Positions 20,545 through 29,019 of a DNA stretch of 29,019 bases are shown piece by piece; within the stretch, counting starts at the first letter, position 1; every line of letters starts with the position of its first letter. The notes beneath the pieces were generated by a model. It was given only the letters and a program-made list of their open reading frames with translations, was not told the origin of the DNA and searched no databases. The translations under genes were made by a program, and so were the position numbers. Origin of the DNA: an uncultured Blautia sp. (GTDB lineage Bacteria > Bacillota > Clostridia > Lachnospirales > Lachnospiraceae); the NCBI RefSeq assembly GCF_934424005.1, contig NZ_CAKRXI010000038.1, forward strand, positions 1 to 29,019. The letters are read 5' to 3'.

Positions 20545-21828
20545 ATGAAATTCAAATCAGATTTTTTGTGGGGAGCAGCCACTGCGGCCTATCAGGTAGA
20601 AGGCGCTGCCCATGCAGATGGACGCGGGGATTCCGTGTGGGATGTTTTCTGTGGAAAAAAGGAGCGGTTCTGGATGGAAGCTCTGGGGAAAATGCCTGCA
20701 TGCAGTATGAGCATGTAGAAGAAGATGTTGCGTTAATGGCACAGATGGGACTGAAAGCCTATCGTTTTTCTTTAAGCTGGTCAAGAATCCTGCCAGAGGG
20801 TACCGGAGAAGTGAATCAGAAAGGAATTGATTACTATAATCATCTGATCGATTGCCTGAAGGCCCATAATATTGAGCCGTTTGTAACCTTATACCACTGG
20901 GATCTGCCCCAGGCATTGCAGGAAAAAGGAGGATGGCTGAATCCGGATTCTGTATAGTGGTTTGGCGATTATACGAAAATTGTGGCAGAAGCTTTTTCTG
21001 ACCGTGTGAAATATTTTATCACATTTAATGAACCACAGTGCTTTATTGGACTTGGATATTACGGAACAGTCCATGCACCGGGACTGAACTGCTCTCCACG
21101 GGAAGCTTTTGATCGGATACGCACCTACAGGAAGGTTTACTTATCCAAAAACCAACAGCAAAGAGGATATTCAGGCTGCCAAGGATCTGATGTTCCATGA
21201 AATCGCAGTAACAGAATGGGAATGGAGTATGACCTGGTGGAGTGATCCGGTATTTTTTGGAAAATATCCAGAGGATGCGTTGGAGCAATATAAGGGTATT
21301 GTTCCAGATTTCCCTGAAGAGGATATGAAGCTGATCTGCCAGCCGTTAGATTTTGTTGGCCAGAATATTTATGATGGCAGAATGGTAGAAATGGGAAAAG
21401 ATGGGAAGCCGGTATTTTCCCCGGAACCTATTGGATTTGCCCGTACCCATATGAAGAGCCCGGTTACACCGGAGATCTTGTACTGGATGCCGCAGTTTCT
21501 CTATGAAAGGTACGGCAAACCAGTGGTAGTGACAGAGAACGGTATTTCCAATGGGGATCTGGTATCCCTGGATGGAAAAGTACACGACGGATGCCGAATT
21601 GCATATCTGGAACGCTATCTCCAGAAGCTGGGAGAGGCAGCAGAGCTTGTGCCGGTTATGGGATATTTCCACTGGTCCTTTATGGATAACTTTGAGTGGG
21701 CATGTGGATATCAGGAGCGTTTCGGACTGGTTTATGTGGATTATCCTACCCAGAAGCGTATTATGAAAGATTCCGGATACTGGTATGCGGATGTGATCCG
21801 GACAAATGGGGAATGTATTGGAAAATAG
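20545..21828 (+). pseudogene. Inactivated GH1 beta-glucosidase
   Basis: The start [20 protein letters not shown] is a perfect GH1 N-terminus, but three lesions follow. First, one A is missing from a run at 20655-20660 (six A where seven restore the frame [12 protein letters not shown]). Second, a TAG stop at 20955-20957 replaces the usual Glu codon in PDSxEWF. Third, about 27-30 codons are lost with a frame change near 21110, between EAFDR and IGYAPTG. Both catalytic motifs survive: acid/base TFNEP and nucleophile VVTENG. It would have cleaved beta-glucosides or their phosphates. The family is certain; activity is very unlikely. Confidence 0.93.
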
Positions 21829-21940
21829 TGATGAATACAGTGATAGATGCATAATTATATGTCAGGTTTTGTGAATATTGTTATAAATATTGCGAGCTTT
21901 GTATTTGCACTTTAAATAAAAAGAAAGGATGGATATCACA

Positions 21941-22585
21941 ATGAAATACGAAGGAATTATTTTTGACCTTGATGGCGTAATCTGCCATACAGATGAATAT
22001 CATTATCAGGCATGGAAAACACTGGCGGACAAGCTGGGAATTTATTTTGACCGTGAGATCAACAACCGTCTCAGAGGCGTAAGCCGTATGGCGAGTCTGG
22101 AGATTATTATGGAGCGTTACGAAGGGGAGCCGCTTACAGAGGAGCAAAAAGAACAGTATGCTACAGAGAAAAATGAGGTGTACAAAAAGCTTCTTGGCAA
22201 TATGAGCGAAAAAGACCTTTCCAAAGAGGTGGCAGATACATTGCATGCACTTCGTGCAAAGGGATTAAAGCTTGCAATCGGTTCTTCCAGTAAGAACACT
22301 CCATACATTCTGGAAAGAATCGGACTGGGCGATTTCTTTGATGCAGTTTCTGATGGAAATAATATCACCCATTCCAAACCAGACCCGGAGGTATTTGTGA
22401 AAGCAGCGGAATTCCTTGGCTTACCGGCAGAGAAATGCATGGTAGTAGAGGACGCAGAGGCTGGAATTGACGCTGCCATTGCGGGACATATGGACAGTGC
22501 TGCAATTGGCGATGCAGTTGGATGTGGAAAAGCAACCTACAAGCTGACCACATTTGCTGATCTTTTGAAAGCAGTAGAAGAATAG
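21941..22585 (+). CDS. pgmB: beta-phosphoglucomutase
   Basis: A start at 21941 is chosen (AAAGGATGG upstream at 8-9 nt); 21929 is in frame but has less spacing. The protein has 214 residues, a HAD-superfamily enzyme. Nucleophile Asp9 and acid/base Asp11 lie in FDLDGV, a cap-domain segment RLRGVSRMASLEII follows, then GSSSKN (motif 2), KPDPEVF (motif 3 Lys) and VEDAEAGIDAA (motif 4). It converts beta-glucose-1-phosphate to glucose-6-phosphate, the step right after the GH65 phosphorylase reaction. Confidence 0.94.
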   Translation: MKYEGIIFDLDGVICHTDEYHYQAWKTLADKLGIYFDREINNRLRGVSRMASLEIIMERYEGEPLTEEQKEQYATEKNEVYKKLLGNMSEKDLSKEVADTLHALRAKGLKLAIGSSSKNTPYILERIGLGDFFDAVSDGNNITHSKPDPEVFVKAAEFLGLPAEKCMVVEDAEAGIDAAIAGHMDSAAIGDAVGCGKATYKLTTFADLLKAVEE

Positions 22586-22659
22586 AACCGTGCTCCCGCT
22601 CACTGTCAATGTGGAAGGTAACGTTGTATGAGGCAAAGAATGGAGACGGAATTTTATAG

Positions 22660-25059
22660 ATGGGAACACAGAAAATGAAAGATTATTATAAAGTAACCAC
22701 ATTTCCCAAATGCAGGGAAGCCAGTGTGGTAAAAGGAGACAAGTATAGAATTACTGTTTTGACGGAAGGACTTCTCCGTCTGGAATACAGTGAAAGCGGA
22801 AATTTCGTGGATGAAGCAACCCAGACTGTATGGAACCGTGATTTTGAGACCCCGGAATATCTGGTAAAAGAGGAAGAGGATCAGCTGGAGATTATCACAA
22901 GCCGTCTTCATCTGATCTACAATAAGAAAAAATTTTCCTCTCACGGGCTTAGTATTAAAGGGCAGACCCGCCTTGCATGGCATTATGGGGAGAAAAAAGA
23001 CAATCTTGGAGGAACCGTAAGAACACTGGATGAAGTGGACGGTGCCTGCCCTCTGGAAGATGGAATCATGTCAAAAAGCGGCTATGCCCTTCTGGATGAC
23101 AGCAAATCCCTTCTGATCGGGGAGGATTCCTGGATAAAGGTGAGAGAAGAGGCAGAGGAAGATCTGTACTTTTTCTGCTATGGAAGAGATTACAAGGAAG
23201 CGCTGAAGGCTTATTATTATCTTTGCGGAAGGACACCTATGATTCCAAGATATGCGCTTGGAAACTGGTGGAGCCGTTATTATCCATATTCAGAAAAATC
23301 TTATTTGGAATTGATGGATCATTTCAAAGAAGAACAGATTCCATTTACTGTGGGTGTTATTGATATGGACTGGCATGTGACAGATGTGGATCCGAAATAT
23401 GGGGAGGGCTGGACCGGATATACCTGGAACCGGGATCTTTTCCCGGATCCACAGCGCTTCCTGCAGGAACTGCATAAGAGAGGAATGCGCGTGACCTTAA
23501 ATGTGCATCCGGCAGATGGTGTTCAGGCCTATGAGGATATGTATGAGGAAATGGCAGATGCCATGGGTGTTGACAAATCCAAAGAGCTTCCTGTGAACTT
23601 TGATATTTCCGATCAGAAATTTTTGGAAAAATATTTTGAGATCCTGCATCATCCTTATGAAAAAATGGGAGTGGATTTCTGGTGGATCGACTGGCAGCAG
23701 GGCGGCAACACGAAAGTGGAAGGCCTTGATCCATTGTGGATGCTGAATCATTTCCATTATCAGGACAGCGGCAGGGAAGGAAAACGACCGATCGTATTTT
23801 CCAGATATGCAGGTCCGGGAAGCCACAGATATCCAATTGGCTTCTCAGGAGATACCATTGTAACTTGGGAATCCCTGCAGTTCCAGCCGTATTTCACTGC
23901 GACCGCATCTAATATCGGTTATGGATGGTGGAGCCATGATATTGGTGGTCATATGTTTGGCTATCGTGATGATGAGATGGAAGCTCGTTGGTATCAGCTG
24001 GGTGTATTTTCACCGATCATGAGATTGCACAGCACCCAGAATGAATTCCTGGGAAAAGAGCCGTGGAGATTCCCACTGGAGATTCATCAGGTGATGAACG
24101 ATTTCCTTCGTCTGCGTCACAAGCTGATTCCATATTTATATACAATGAATTACAGAAGCTATGCAGATAGCGAACCTCTTGTAGAGCCGCTGTATTATCA
24201 GTACCCGGATGCAGAAGAGGCTTATAATGTGAAAAACAGCTTCTTCTTTGGCACAGAGCTGCTGGCTTTTCCGGTGACTACACCGAGGATTCCGAAGCTT
24301 CATGTGGCGAAGACAAAGGGCTGGCTGCCGGCGGGAACTTTTATTGATATTTTCAACGGAATGATTTATCAGTCAGACAAAGAGCGGAAAGTGAATTTTT
24401 ACCGTGATATTGCATCTCTTCCGGTGCTGGCAAAGGCTGGCGGTATTGTGCCAATGACAGATGAAATTTATGGAGAAGCAGCTTCCAGGAATCCAGAGTC
24501 CCTGAGAATCCGCGTATATGCAGGGGCGGATGGAGACTTCCGGCTTTATGAGGATGACAATGAAACTTGTGGATATGAAGAGGGACGCTGGGCTGTTACA
24601 CCGATGAAGCTTACCTGGGGTGAAAGGCCAGTATTTGAAGTCGGAGCGGTGGCAGGTGAAAGTGACCTGATTCCGGAGAAGAGAAACCTGACACTGGAAT
24701 TCTGGGGAGTTACCGAGAGCCAGGTGAAAGTACTGGATGGTGGAAGAGAAGTGGAATGTGAGATTTTCTATGACACAGGGAAAAACGTATTTACTGTCCG
24801 AATTAATGGACATAAAAGCTCTGACGCACTTCTGGTACAGTTTACAGAAAAAACAGAGCTTGGAAGCAATCATGTAGAGCAGCGCATTCTGGATTTCCTG
24901 CAGCAGGCAGAGATTTCTTTCACATTAAAAGAGAAGATCATTGCATCTGTACGCAGACAGCCAGATCCGGTTCTTCTGGCTGGAGATCTCTATTCAGGTG
25001 ACCTTGATCCGGAGCTGGCAGGAGTTCTTATGGAAATTCTTACTGCGAAGAGAGATTAA
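22660..25059 (+). CDS. GH31 alpha-glucosidase
   Basis: The protein has 799 residues. An N-terminal beta-sandwich (about 1-175) leads into a TIM barrel with the GH31 signatures: catalytic nucleophile Asp344 in WWIDWQQGG and acid/base Asp398 in GFSGDT, plus DMDWHVTD and GGHMFG. Beta domains and a short helical tail (about 735-799) with no recognised match follow. No signal peptide is present, so it acts inside the cell, hydrolysing alpha-glucosidic bonds of imported sugars. Alternative start 22675 is possible; neither has a strong ribosome site (GGAG about 13 nt before 22660). Last gene of the sugar operon. Confidence 0.93.
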   Translation: MGTQKMKDYYKVTTFPKCREASVVKGDKYRITVLTEGLLRLEYSESGNFVDEATQTVWNRDFETPEYLVKEEEDQLEIITSRLHLIYNKKKFSSHGLSIKGQTRLAWHYGEKKDNLGGTVRTLDEVDGACPLEDGIMSKSGYALLDDSKSLLIGEDSWIKVREEAEEDLYFFCYGRDYKEALKAYYYLCGRTPMIPRYALGNWWSRYYPYSEKSYLELMDHFKEEQIPFTVGVIDMDWHVTDVDPKYGEGWTGYTWNRDLFPDPQRFLQELHKRGMRVTLNVHPADGVQAYEDMYEEMADAMGVDKSKELPVNFDISDQKFLEKYFEILHHPYEKMGVDFWWIDWQQGGNTKVEGLDPLWMLNHFHYQDSGREGKRPIVFSRYAGPGSHRYPIGFSGDTIVTWESLQFQPYFTATASNIGYGWWSHDIGGHMFGYRDDEMEARWYQLGVFSPIMRLHSTQNEFLGKEPWRFPLEIHQVMNDFLRLRHKLIPYLYTMNYRSYADSEPLVEPLYYQYPDAEEAYNVKNSFFFGTELLAFPVTTPRIPKLHVAKTKGWLPAGTFIDIFNGMIYQSDKERKVNFYRDIASLPVLAKAGGIVPMTDEIYGEAASRNPESLRIRVYAGADGDFRLYEDDNETCGYEEGRWAVTPMKLTWGERPVFEVGAVAGESDLIPEKRNLTLEFWGVTESQVKVLDGGREVECEIFYDTGKNVFTVRINGHKSSDALLVQFTEKTELGSNHVEQRILDFLQQAEISFTLKEKIIASVRRQPDPVLLAGDLYSGDLDPELAGVLMEILTAKRD

Positions 25060-25078
25060 ACAGGCTCCAGAGCCTGTT
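25059..25078 (+). terminator. Short perfect hairpin at the operon end
   Basis: AACAGGCTC (25059-25067) and GAGCCTGTT (25070-25078) pair perfectly, beginning at the GH31 stop. No T run follows directly, so it is a weak terminator or an mRNA stabiliser. Confidence 0.5.
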
Positions 25079-25142
25079 CAGGTGGTGGACTTTTTCTGAT
25101 TTTAAAAGAAATTTGAATTTTTTTGTTACCATCCAGGCTTTT

Positions 25143-25274
25143 TTATGATATATCAGACTGATAATGCTTTTTAGCAGCATCAAGGCGTTCTTCTTCCGTA
25201 CGTTCATAGGTTGCTAAAAGAAGTCGCATTACAGCATAAATTTCTGGACTGAATACTATTTCCATAACATACAT
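25143..25274 (-). CDS. Possible small protein or gene remnant
   Basis: The minus strand of the GH31-to-regulator gap carries a frame of 43 residues with protein-like composition (MEIVFSPEIYAVMRLLLATY, then ERTEEERLDAAKKHYQSDIS). No ribosome site was found and the family is not recognised. It may be a fragment of a lost gene. Nothing else is evident in 25079-25372. Confidence 0.25.
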   Translation of the reverse strand: MYVMEIVFSPEIYAVMRLLLATYERTEEERLDAAKKHYQSDIS

Positions 25275-25372
25275 AATCCATTTATGGCAGTGACCGTAAG
25301 ATATCCATACATATAGACGTGAGATATAAAAAAAGCTATACTGGAGAAAAAGTACCAGAGGTGGTAGCAGGA

Positions 25373-26032
25373 ATGAAGAATAAAATTTTGGTAATTGAGG
25401 ATGACCGCGCAATTTCAGAATTGTTGTGCATGAACCTGGAAGCGTCAGGATATGAGACTGTGGCGGCTTATGATGGGGAAGAAGCCCAGCGGCTGCTCTT
25501 ATGGCATGAGGATGCAGATATGGCAGTGGTGGATATCATGCTGCCGGGAAAAGACGGGTTTGCACTGATGGAAGATTTTAAAAAGAAAGATATTCCAGTA
25601 ATTTACCTGACTGCAAAGGATGATGTCACTTCCAAGGTAAAAGGACTAAAACTGGGTGCGGAAGATTATATGGTAAAGCCCTTTGAGATGCTGGAACTTC
25701 TGGTACGTATTGAGAAGGTGCTGGAGAGGACCGGACGGGCCAGGAAAGTTCTGACGATCCGAAATATTATGGTGGATGTGCAAAGCCATCAGGTTTTAAA
25801 AGATGGAATCCCGGTTAATCTGAAGCCAATGGAATATGATCTTTTTGTGCTGCTCCTCCAAAATAAAAACATTGCCCTTGGAAGGGAAGAACTGTTGAAA
25901 CGGGTCTGGGGAGAAGATTATCTGGGTGAAAGCAGGACGGTAGATGTTCATATCGGACAGCTCAGAAAAAAACTGGAACTTTATGACGAGATCAAGACGA
26001 TCCCGAAGCTTGGATACCGTCTGGAGGAATAG
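25373..26032 (+). CDS. OmpR-family response regulator
   Basis: A start at 25373 is chosen because GAGGTGG lies upstream and the receiver domain begins there. The protein has 219 residues: receiver domain (1-115) with acidic pocket Asp10-Asp11, phosphorylation site Asp54 (VVDIMLPG), Thr in YLTAKDD and Lys in MVKPF, then a winged-helix DNA-binding domain (125-219, ending YLGESRTVDVHIGQLRKKL and TIPKLGYRLEE). It is the partner of the kinase 2 nt downstream and probably controls this operon, including the lipoprotein. Confidence 0.95.
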   Translation: MKNKILVIEDDRAISELLCMNLEASGYETVAAYDGEEAQRLLLWHEDADMAVVDIMLPGKDGFALMEDFKKKDIPVIYLTAKDDVTSKVKGLKLGAEDYMVKPFEMLELLVRIEKVLERTGRARKVLTIRNIMVDVQSHQVLKDGIPVNLKPMEYDLFVLLLQNKNIALGREELLKRVWGEDYLGESRTVDVHIGQLRKKLELYDEIKTIPKLGYRLEE

Positions 26033-26034
26033 GT

Positions 26035-27294
26035 ATGAAGCTGTGGAAACGGACAGTATTTCTTATGCTGGTAACTTTATTGTGTGCTTTGATCCCGGTG
26101 GGTGCATTAAGCATTTATGTAACAGGAAAACGAAGCCTGAATAACGCTGCTGAGACCTACGGAAGACAATTGGAAAACGGAAAGGCACTTCTGGAACAAT
26201 TTTGGGATAACAGCAAATATGAACAGATGTCAGAGACCGGAAAGAAAGCCTATATGGGATTTCAATTCCAACGATGCTGTGGGGCGGGCATGGCGTTGAT
26301 CGATAAGAAAAGTAATGCGGCCATTGAAAACCTGACAGATTATGAAGTTGTAGGAATTGAAAATCTGAGCCTGAAGAATGAAAATGATCCATATGCCTAC
26401 AAGATACAGAAACTGGGGAAGAAATATCTTCTTCTTCAAAAAGTAGTTTTATCTAAACCAGAAGGATATGACGTCCTCTCTGTTCGGGAAGTCACAGGAC
26501 TTTTTACAGAGCTGAGACAGACAGCTGTCTGGTTTGCGGGAATCTATCTGGCGGTATTTCTGATCGCGGGACTTTTTATTTATATGATGATGAAGAGAAC
26601 TGTGGAACGGATGGAAAAACTGCAGGAAGTGGCGGAGAAACAGGAGCTGCTCATGGGGGCACTTTCCCATGAAATGCGTACCCCGTTAACGTCCATTATC
26701 GGGTATTCAGATACCCTGCGCCATGTAAAGCTAAAGGACGAACAGAAGGACCGGGCACTGGAACACATCAACAGGGAGGGAAAACGTCTGGAAGCCCTTT
26801 CGGGGAAAATGCTGCAGCTGTTGGGACTTTATCAGAACCACGCCATACAGATGGAAATGACTCCAGCAGGTGACCTTTTAAAACAAGTCATTGATATGGA
26901 AAAGGAACAGGCCGAGAAGAAAAAGGTGCAGCTAAAAATGGAATACGAGACATTTTCCATGAAGATGGATCCGGCCTTGATGGAAAGTCTTCTGGTAAAC
27001 CTGATCGACAATGCCCTAAAGGCCACGGAAGCCGGCGGAAGTATTCTGGTAAAGGCATATGAAACATCCGGAAAAAAGATTTTTGAGGTATCTGATAGCG
27101 GAATGGGAATTCCAGAGGAAGAGCTGGGAAAGATCACGGATGCGTTCTATATGGTGGATAAGTCACGAAGCCGTAAAGAAGGCGGATCCGGACTTGGACT
27201 GGCACTTTGTGTGAAGGTGGCAGAAATCCATGGCGGATTCCTGAAAATCGAAAGTCAGCCAGGAGAGGGGACAACGGTAAGGGCTGTCTTCTGA
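26035..27294 (+). CDS. Membrane sensor histidine kinase
   Basis: The protein has 419 residues; GGAGG lies 8 nt before the ATG, inside the regulator's stop region. Membrane helices at about 9-30 and 164-186 enclose an extracytoplasmic sensor domain of about 130 residues that includes a CC pair at 81-82. The HisKA domain has His212 (GALSHEMRTPLTS), followed by the ATPase domain with N box (NLIDNALKAT), G1 (DSGMGIP) and G2 (GGSGLGLALC). The ligand is unknown. Confidence 0.95.
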   Translation: MKLWKRTVFLMLVTLLCALIPVGALSIYVTGKRSLNNAAETYGRQLENGKALLEQFWDNSKYEQMSETGKKAYMGFQFQRCCGAGMALIDKKSNAAIENLTDYEVVGIENLSLKNENDPYAYKIQKLGKKYLLLQKVVLSKPEGYDVLSVREVTGLFTELRQTAVWFAGIYLAVFLIAGLFIYMMMKRTVERMEKLQEVAEKQELLMGALSHEMRTPLTSIIGYSDTLRHVKLKDEQKDRALEHINREGKRLEALSGKMLQLLGLYQNHAIQMEMTPAGDLLKQVIDMEKEQAEKKKVQLKMEYETFSMKMDPALMESLLVNLIDNALKATEAGGSILVKAYETSGKKIFEVSDSGMGIPEEELGKITDAFYMVDKSRSRKEGGSGLGLALCVKVAEIHGGFLKIESQPGEGTTVRAVF

Positions 27295-27340
27295 TTTACA
27301 AGTTGTTTACATTTTGATGAATACATTGGAAAGGCAATAT

Positions 27341-27376
27341 GGTACTCTTTTCTTATAAGAAGAGGGTACCTTTTTT
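27341..27376 (+). terminator. Attenuator or terminator before the lipoprotein gene
   Basis: GGTACTCTT (27341-27349) pairs with AAGAGGGTACC (27360-27370) with one bulged G, then six T. It separates the kinase from the lipoprotein gene and may lower read-through. Confidence 0.75.
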
Positions 27377-27404
27377 AATATGGATAAGAAAGGATGGGAA
27401 AGTG

Positions 27405-28778
27405 ATGAAAAAGATAAAAATGTTGATGGGAGCCTTTCTGTGCATGAATCTTTTGGCGTTATCAGGATGTGACAGCGTTGTACAGTCTGCTGTTGTAGAA
27501 GAAAAGGATTCAACAGGCCAGAAAAAAGAGGAAAACAAGAAAACAGTTCAGAAAACAGTTGCAGAACAGGTAGAGGCACCGGAAACTTACCAGACAACGA
27601 TTCAGGCAGATTTAAGATCAGCGGACCGGGAGGATAAGGAAAATCCGATGAAGTTCACCCTGACAGCGGATGCACCGGTAAAAGTTCCGGATGTTGATGC
27701 AATCTGTTTAAAAAAAGTAAAGAGAGTGGCGATTTCTGAAGAAGAACAGAACAAGATAAAAGAAACCTTCGGCAAAGGGCAGCCCATGCAGGAAGAGAAC
27801 GATGAGAATGAGCAGGCGGGGACGTATACAGTAGATGGGCTGACCTATCGGTACTCCTATGTGCAGAGTGAACAGGAATCTGATGTGGAGGAACTCGAAT
27901 TTCGGATAGCGAAGTTTATCTTTGATGATTGTGGTGATATGACCCTGGCGACGAGTGAGAAAAAAGAAAGGGGAGAACGTTTTCAAAATTATATAAAAGC
28001 AGGAAGCGGAAAAGTGTCTGAAAAAGAAGCAAAGGACAAGGTTTCAAGCCTTGTTTCCGGGGACTGGGAGATATTTGAAAGTTCCTCAAAAGAACTTACC
28101 GAAGGAAAAACTACTCTGGAAAAAGATGATTTTATTTTTGAACGGATGATAGATGGAATCCCGGTTAATTATGTGAGAGACACATCGTTACCTGTTAATG
28201 AGCTGGCCCTTGAATGGGAAAACGAAGATGGAACACTTCATGAAGGACAGGCCGAAGGCTGGGAGAGTGAAGTATTGACGATGGATTTTTGCAGTGGGAC
28301 ACTACAGAGCTTTTTACACAGAAATCCCATTGAAGCATCGAATGTTTCAGATGAAGGACCGTTTTTACTTCCCTTTGATGAGATCAAAGATATTTTTGAA
28401 AAAACGATCACTTTGCAGGTCATGACAGAAGACAAGAATCAGATGATCGCTGTCGATGGAGGAAGCAACTACCGTTATCCGTCCATTGATGCACAGAGCG
28501 CGGAGATAACCATAACAAAGGTACAGCTGGGTTATATGCGCATGCCAGACAGTGAAGGCAGCGATACCGAAGCAGTCCTGATCCCAGTGTGGGATTTTTA
28601 TGGAACATGGACATCCGAAGAACCAGAGTATGAGTACGGAAATGGGGAGGATGGACTGGTCATGGGAGACGTGACGATGGATGATGCAGGTGTTTCACTT
28701 CTTACGATCGATGCACGCGATGGCAGCGTGATACAAAGAGTACAGGCGGGGTGGGCAGTTTCTACAGGAGACAACTAA
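27405..28778 (+). CDS. Large lipoprotein linked to the two-component system
   Basis: A start at 27405 is chosen (AAAGGATGGG upstream); the longer frame crosses the terminator hairpin. The protein has 457 residues with a lipoprotein signal peptide and lipobox LSGC (Cys22), so it should be anchored on the outer face of the membrane. A short Lys/Glu-rich linker is followed by an unrecognised, probably all-mixed fold; repeated acidic beta-type segments and the final WAVSTGDN are visible. It resembles the DUF6034-type lipoproteins often found beside Lachnospiraceae two-component systems, but this is from memory. It could present or sense the signal seen by the kinase. Confidence 0.8.
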   Translation: MKKIKMLMGAFLCMNLLALSGCDSVVQSAVVEEKDSTGQKKEENKKTVQKTVAEQVEAPETYQTTIQADLRSADREDKENPMKFTLTADAPVKVPDVDAICLKKVKRVAISEEEQNKIKETFGKGQPMQEENDENEQAGTYTVDGLTYRYSYVQSEQESDVEELEFRIAKFIFDDCGDMTLATSEKKERGERFQNYIKAGSGKVSEKEAKDKVSSLVSGDWEIFESSSKELTEGKTTLEKDDFIFERMIDGIPVNYVRDTSLPVNELALEWENEDGTLHEGQAEGWESEVLTMDFCSGTLQSFLHRNPIEASNVSDEGPFLLPFDEIKDIFEKTITLQVMTEDKNQMIAVDGGSNYRYPSIDAQSAEITITKVQLGYMRMPDSEGSDTEAVLIPVWDFYGTWTSEEPEYEYGNGEDGLVMGDVTMDDAGVSLLTIDARDGSVIQRVQAGWAVSTGDN

Positions 28779-28783
28779 ATATT

Positions 28784-28924
28784 TATAAACATGTATTGGA
28801 AAATGGTTTCATTACAACAGCTACAGTAATAGATTTTTTACAGGTGAAACAACGTAGAGCAAGAGCGATAATGGATGATGAATTTGAGATGAAAATCTTG
28901 AATAACTGGAGAGGTAGTTCATAA
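28784..28924 (+). pseudogene. C-terminal winged-helix fragment
   Basis: An open frame reads YKHVLENGFITTATVIDFLQ, then VKQRRARAIMDDEFEMKILN and a stop. The pattern (glycine turn, TxxVIDFLQVKQRRAR) is like the winged-helix tail of RecG-like/AlbA-type regulators. No start is present, so it is probably a remnant. Confidence 0.4.
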
Positions 28925-28955
28925 CATGTTGGTATGTGTGATGCGTCAGAGAAAC

Positions 28956-29018
28956 TTATTCAGGAAGAAAATGCAGGTGCTCTTTCCATAATTCTTTAAA
29001 GAGTGCTTCTACGGTCCA
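28956..29018 (-). CDS. C-terminal end of a gene running off the window
   Basis: The minus strand reads WTVEALFKELWKEHLHFLPE and then a stop at 28956, open to the window edge. The amphipathic ending looks protein-like, but the family is not recognised. Confidence 0.4.
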   Translation of the reverse strand, partial: WTVEALFKELWKEHLHFLPE

Positions 29019-29019
29019 G

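Noticed and set aside
20655..20660. Phase-variable homopolymer controlling the GH1 gene
   Set aside because: Two further lesions (nonsense codon and internal deletion) disable the gene whatever the length of the A run.

Overview
The window looks like a chromosome segment of a low-to-mid GC, monoderm Clostridia bacterium, most likely Lachnospiraceae. The grounds are protein style, AGGAGG-type ribosome binding sites, a tRNA-Arg without encoded CCA, and a carbohydrate-utilisation operon typical of gut Lachnospiraceae. The genus assignment is inference; no database search was possible.

Left flank (1-3252): the 3' end of a group II intron, a secreted very acidic low-complexity protein, the two subunits of iron-sulfur L-serine dehydratase (minus strand), and a tRNA-Arg(ACG) with its own promoter.

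Centre (3211-12667): an apparently complete filamentous-phage (inovirus) prophage of about 9.4 kb inserted in the 3' half of tRNA-Arg. It is bounded by a 43-bp exact direct repeat (attL 3211-3253, attR 12625-12667). Read on the minus strand, the order is ribbon-helix-helix regulator, hypothetical, ssDNA-binding protein, two small membrane proteins, pVIII-like major coat, pIII-like adsorption protein, pVI-like membrane protein, Cys-rich protein, Zot/pI ATPase, rolling-circle Rep and tyrosine integrase. This reproduces the core gene order of coliphage Ff (V-VII-IX-VIII-III-VI-I) without the secretin gene IV, as expected for a host with no outer membrane. A divergent lysogeny module carries an XRE repressor and a small membrane protein. 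The prophage also holds four copies of a 54-64 bp hairpin element placed just after a stop codon at module borders, a tRNA-like structure with an enlarged anticodon arm, GC-rich hairpins in two intergenic regions (candidate origin and packaging signal), and a Fst-like type I toxin-antitoxin pair next to attR.

Right of attR (12668-13580): a scar of older integration events. It holds a third partial att copy, the C-terminal fragment of another integrase, and fragments resembling ICE proteins.

Right flank (13617-25059): a LacI-type regulator and a sugar operon. The operon encodes an ABC substrate-binding protein, two permeases, a GH65 disaccharide phosphorylase, a decayed GH1 beta-glucosidase, beta-phosphoglucomutase and a GH31 alpha-glucosidase. 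The implied route is uptake of an alpha-glucoside, phosphorolysis to beta-glucose-1-phosphate, and isomerisation to glucose-6-phosphate. No transporter ATPase is present, so a shared MsmK-type ATPase elsewhere is likely.

Right end (25060-29019): an OmpR-type response regulator and histidine kinase with a large lipoprotein, then two gene fragments.
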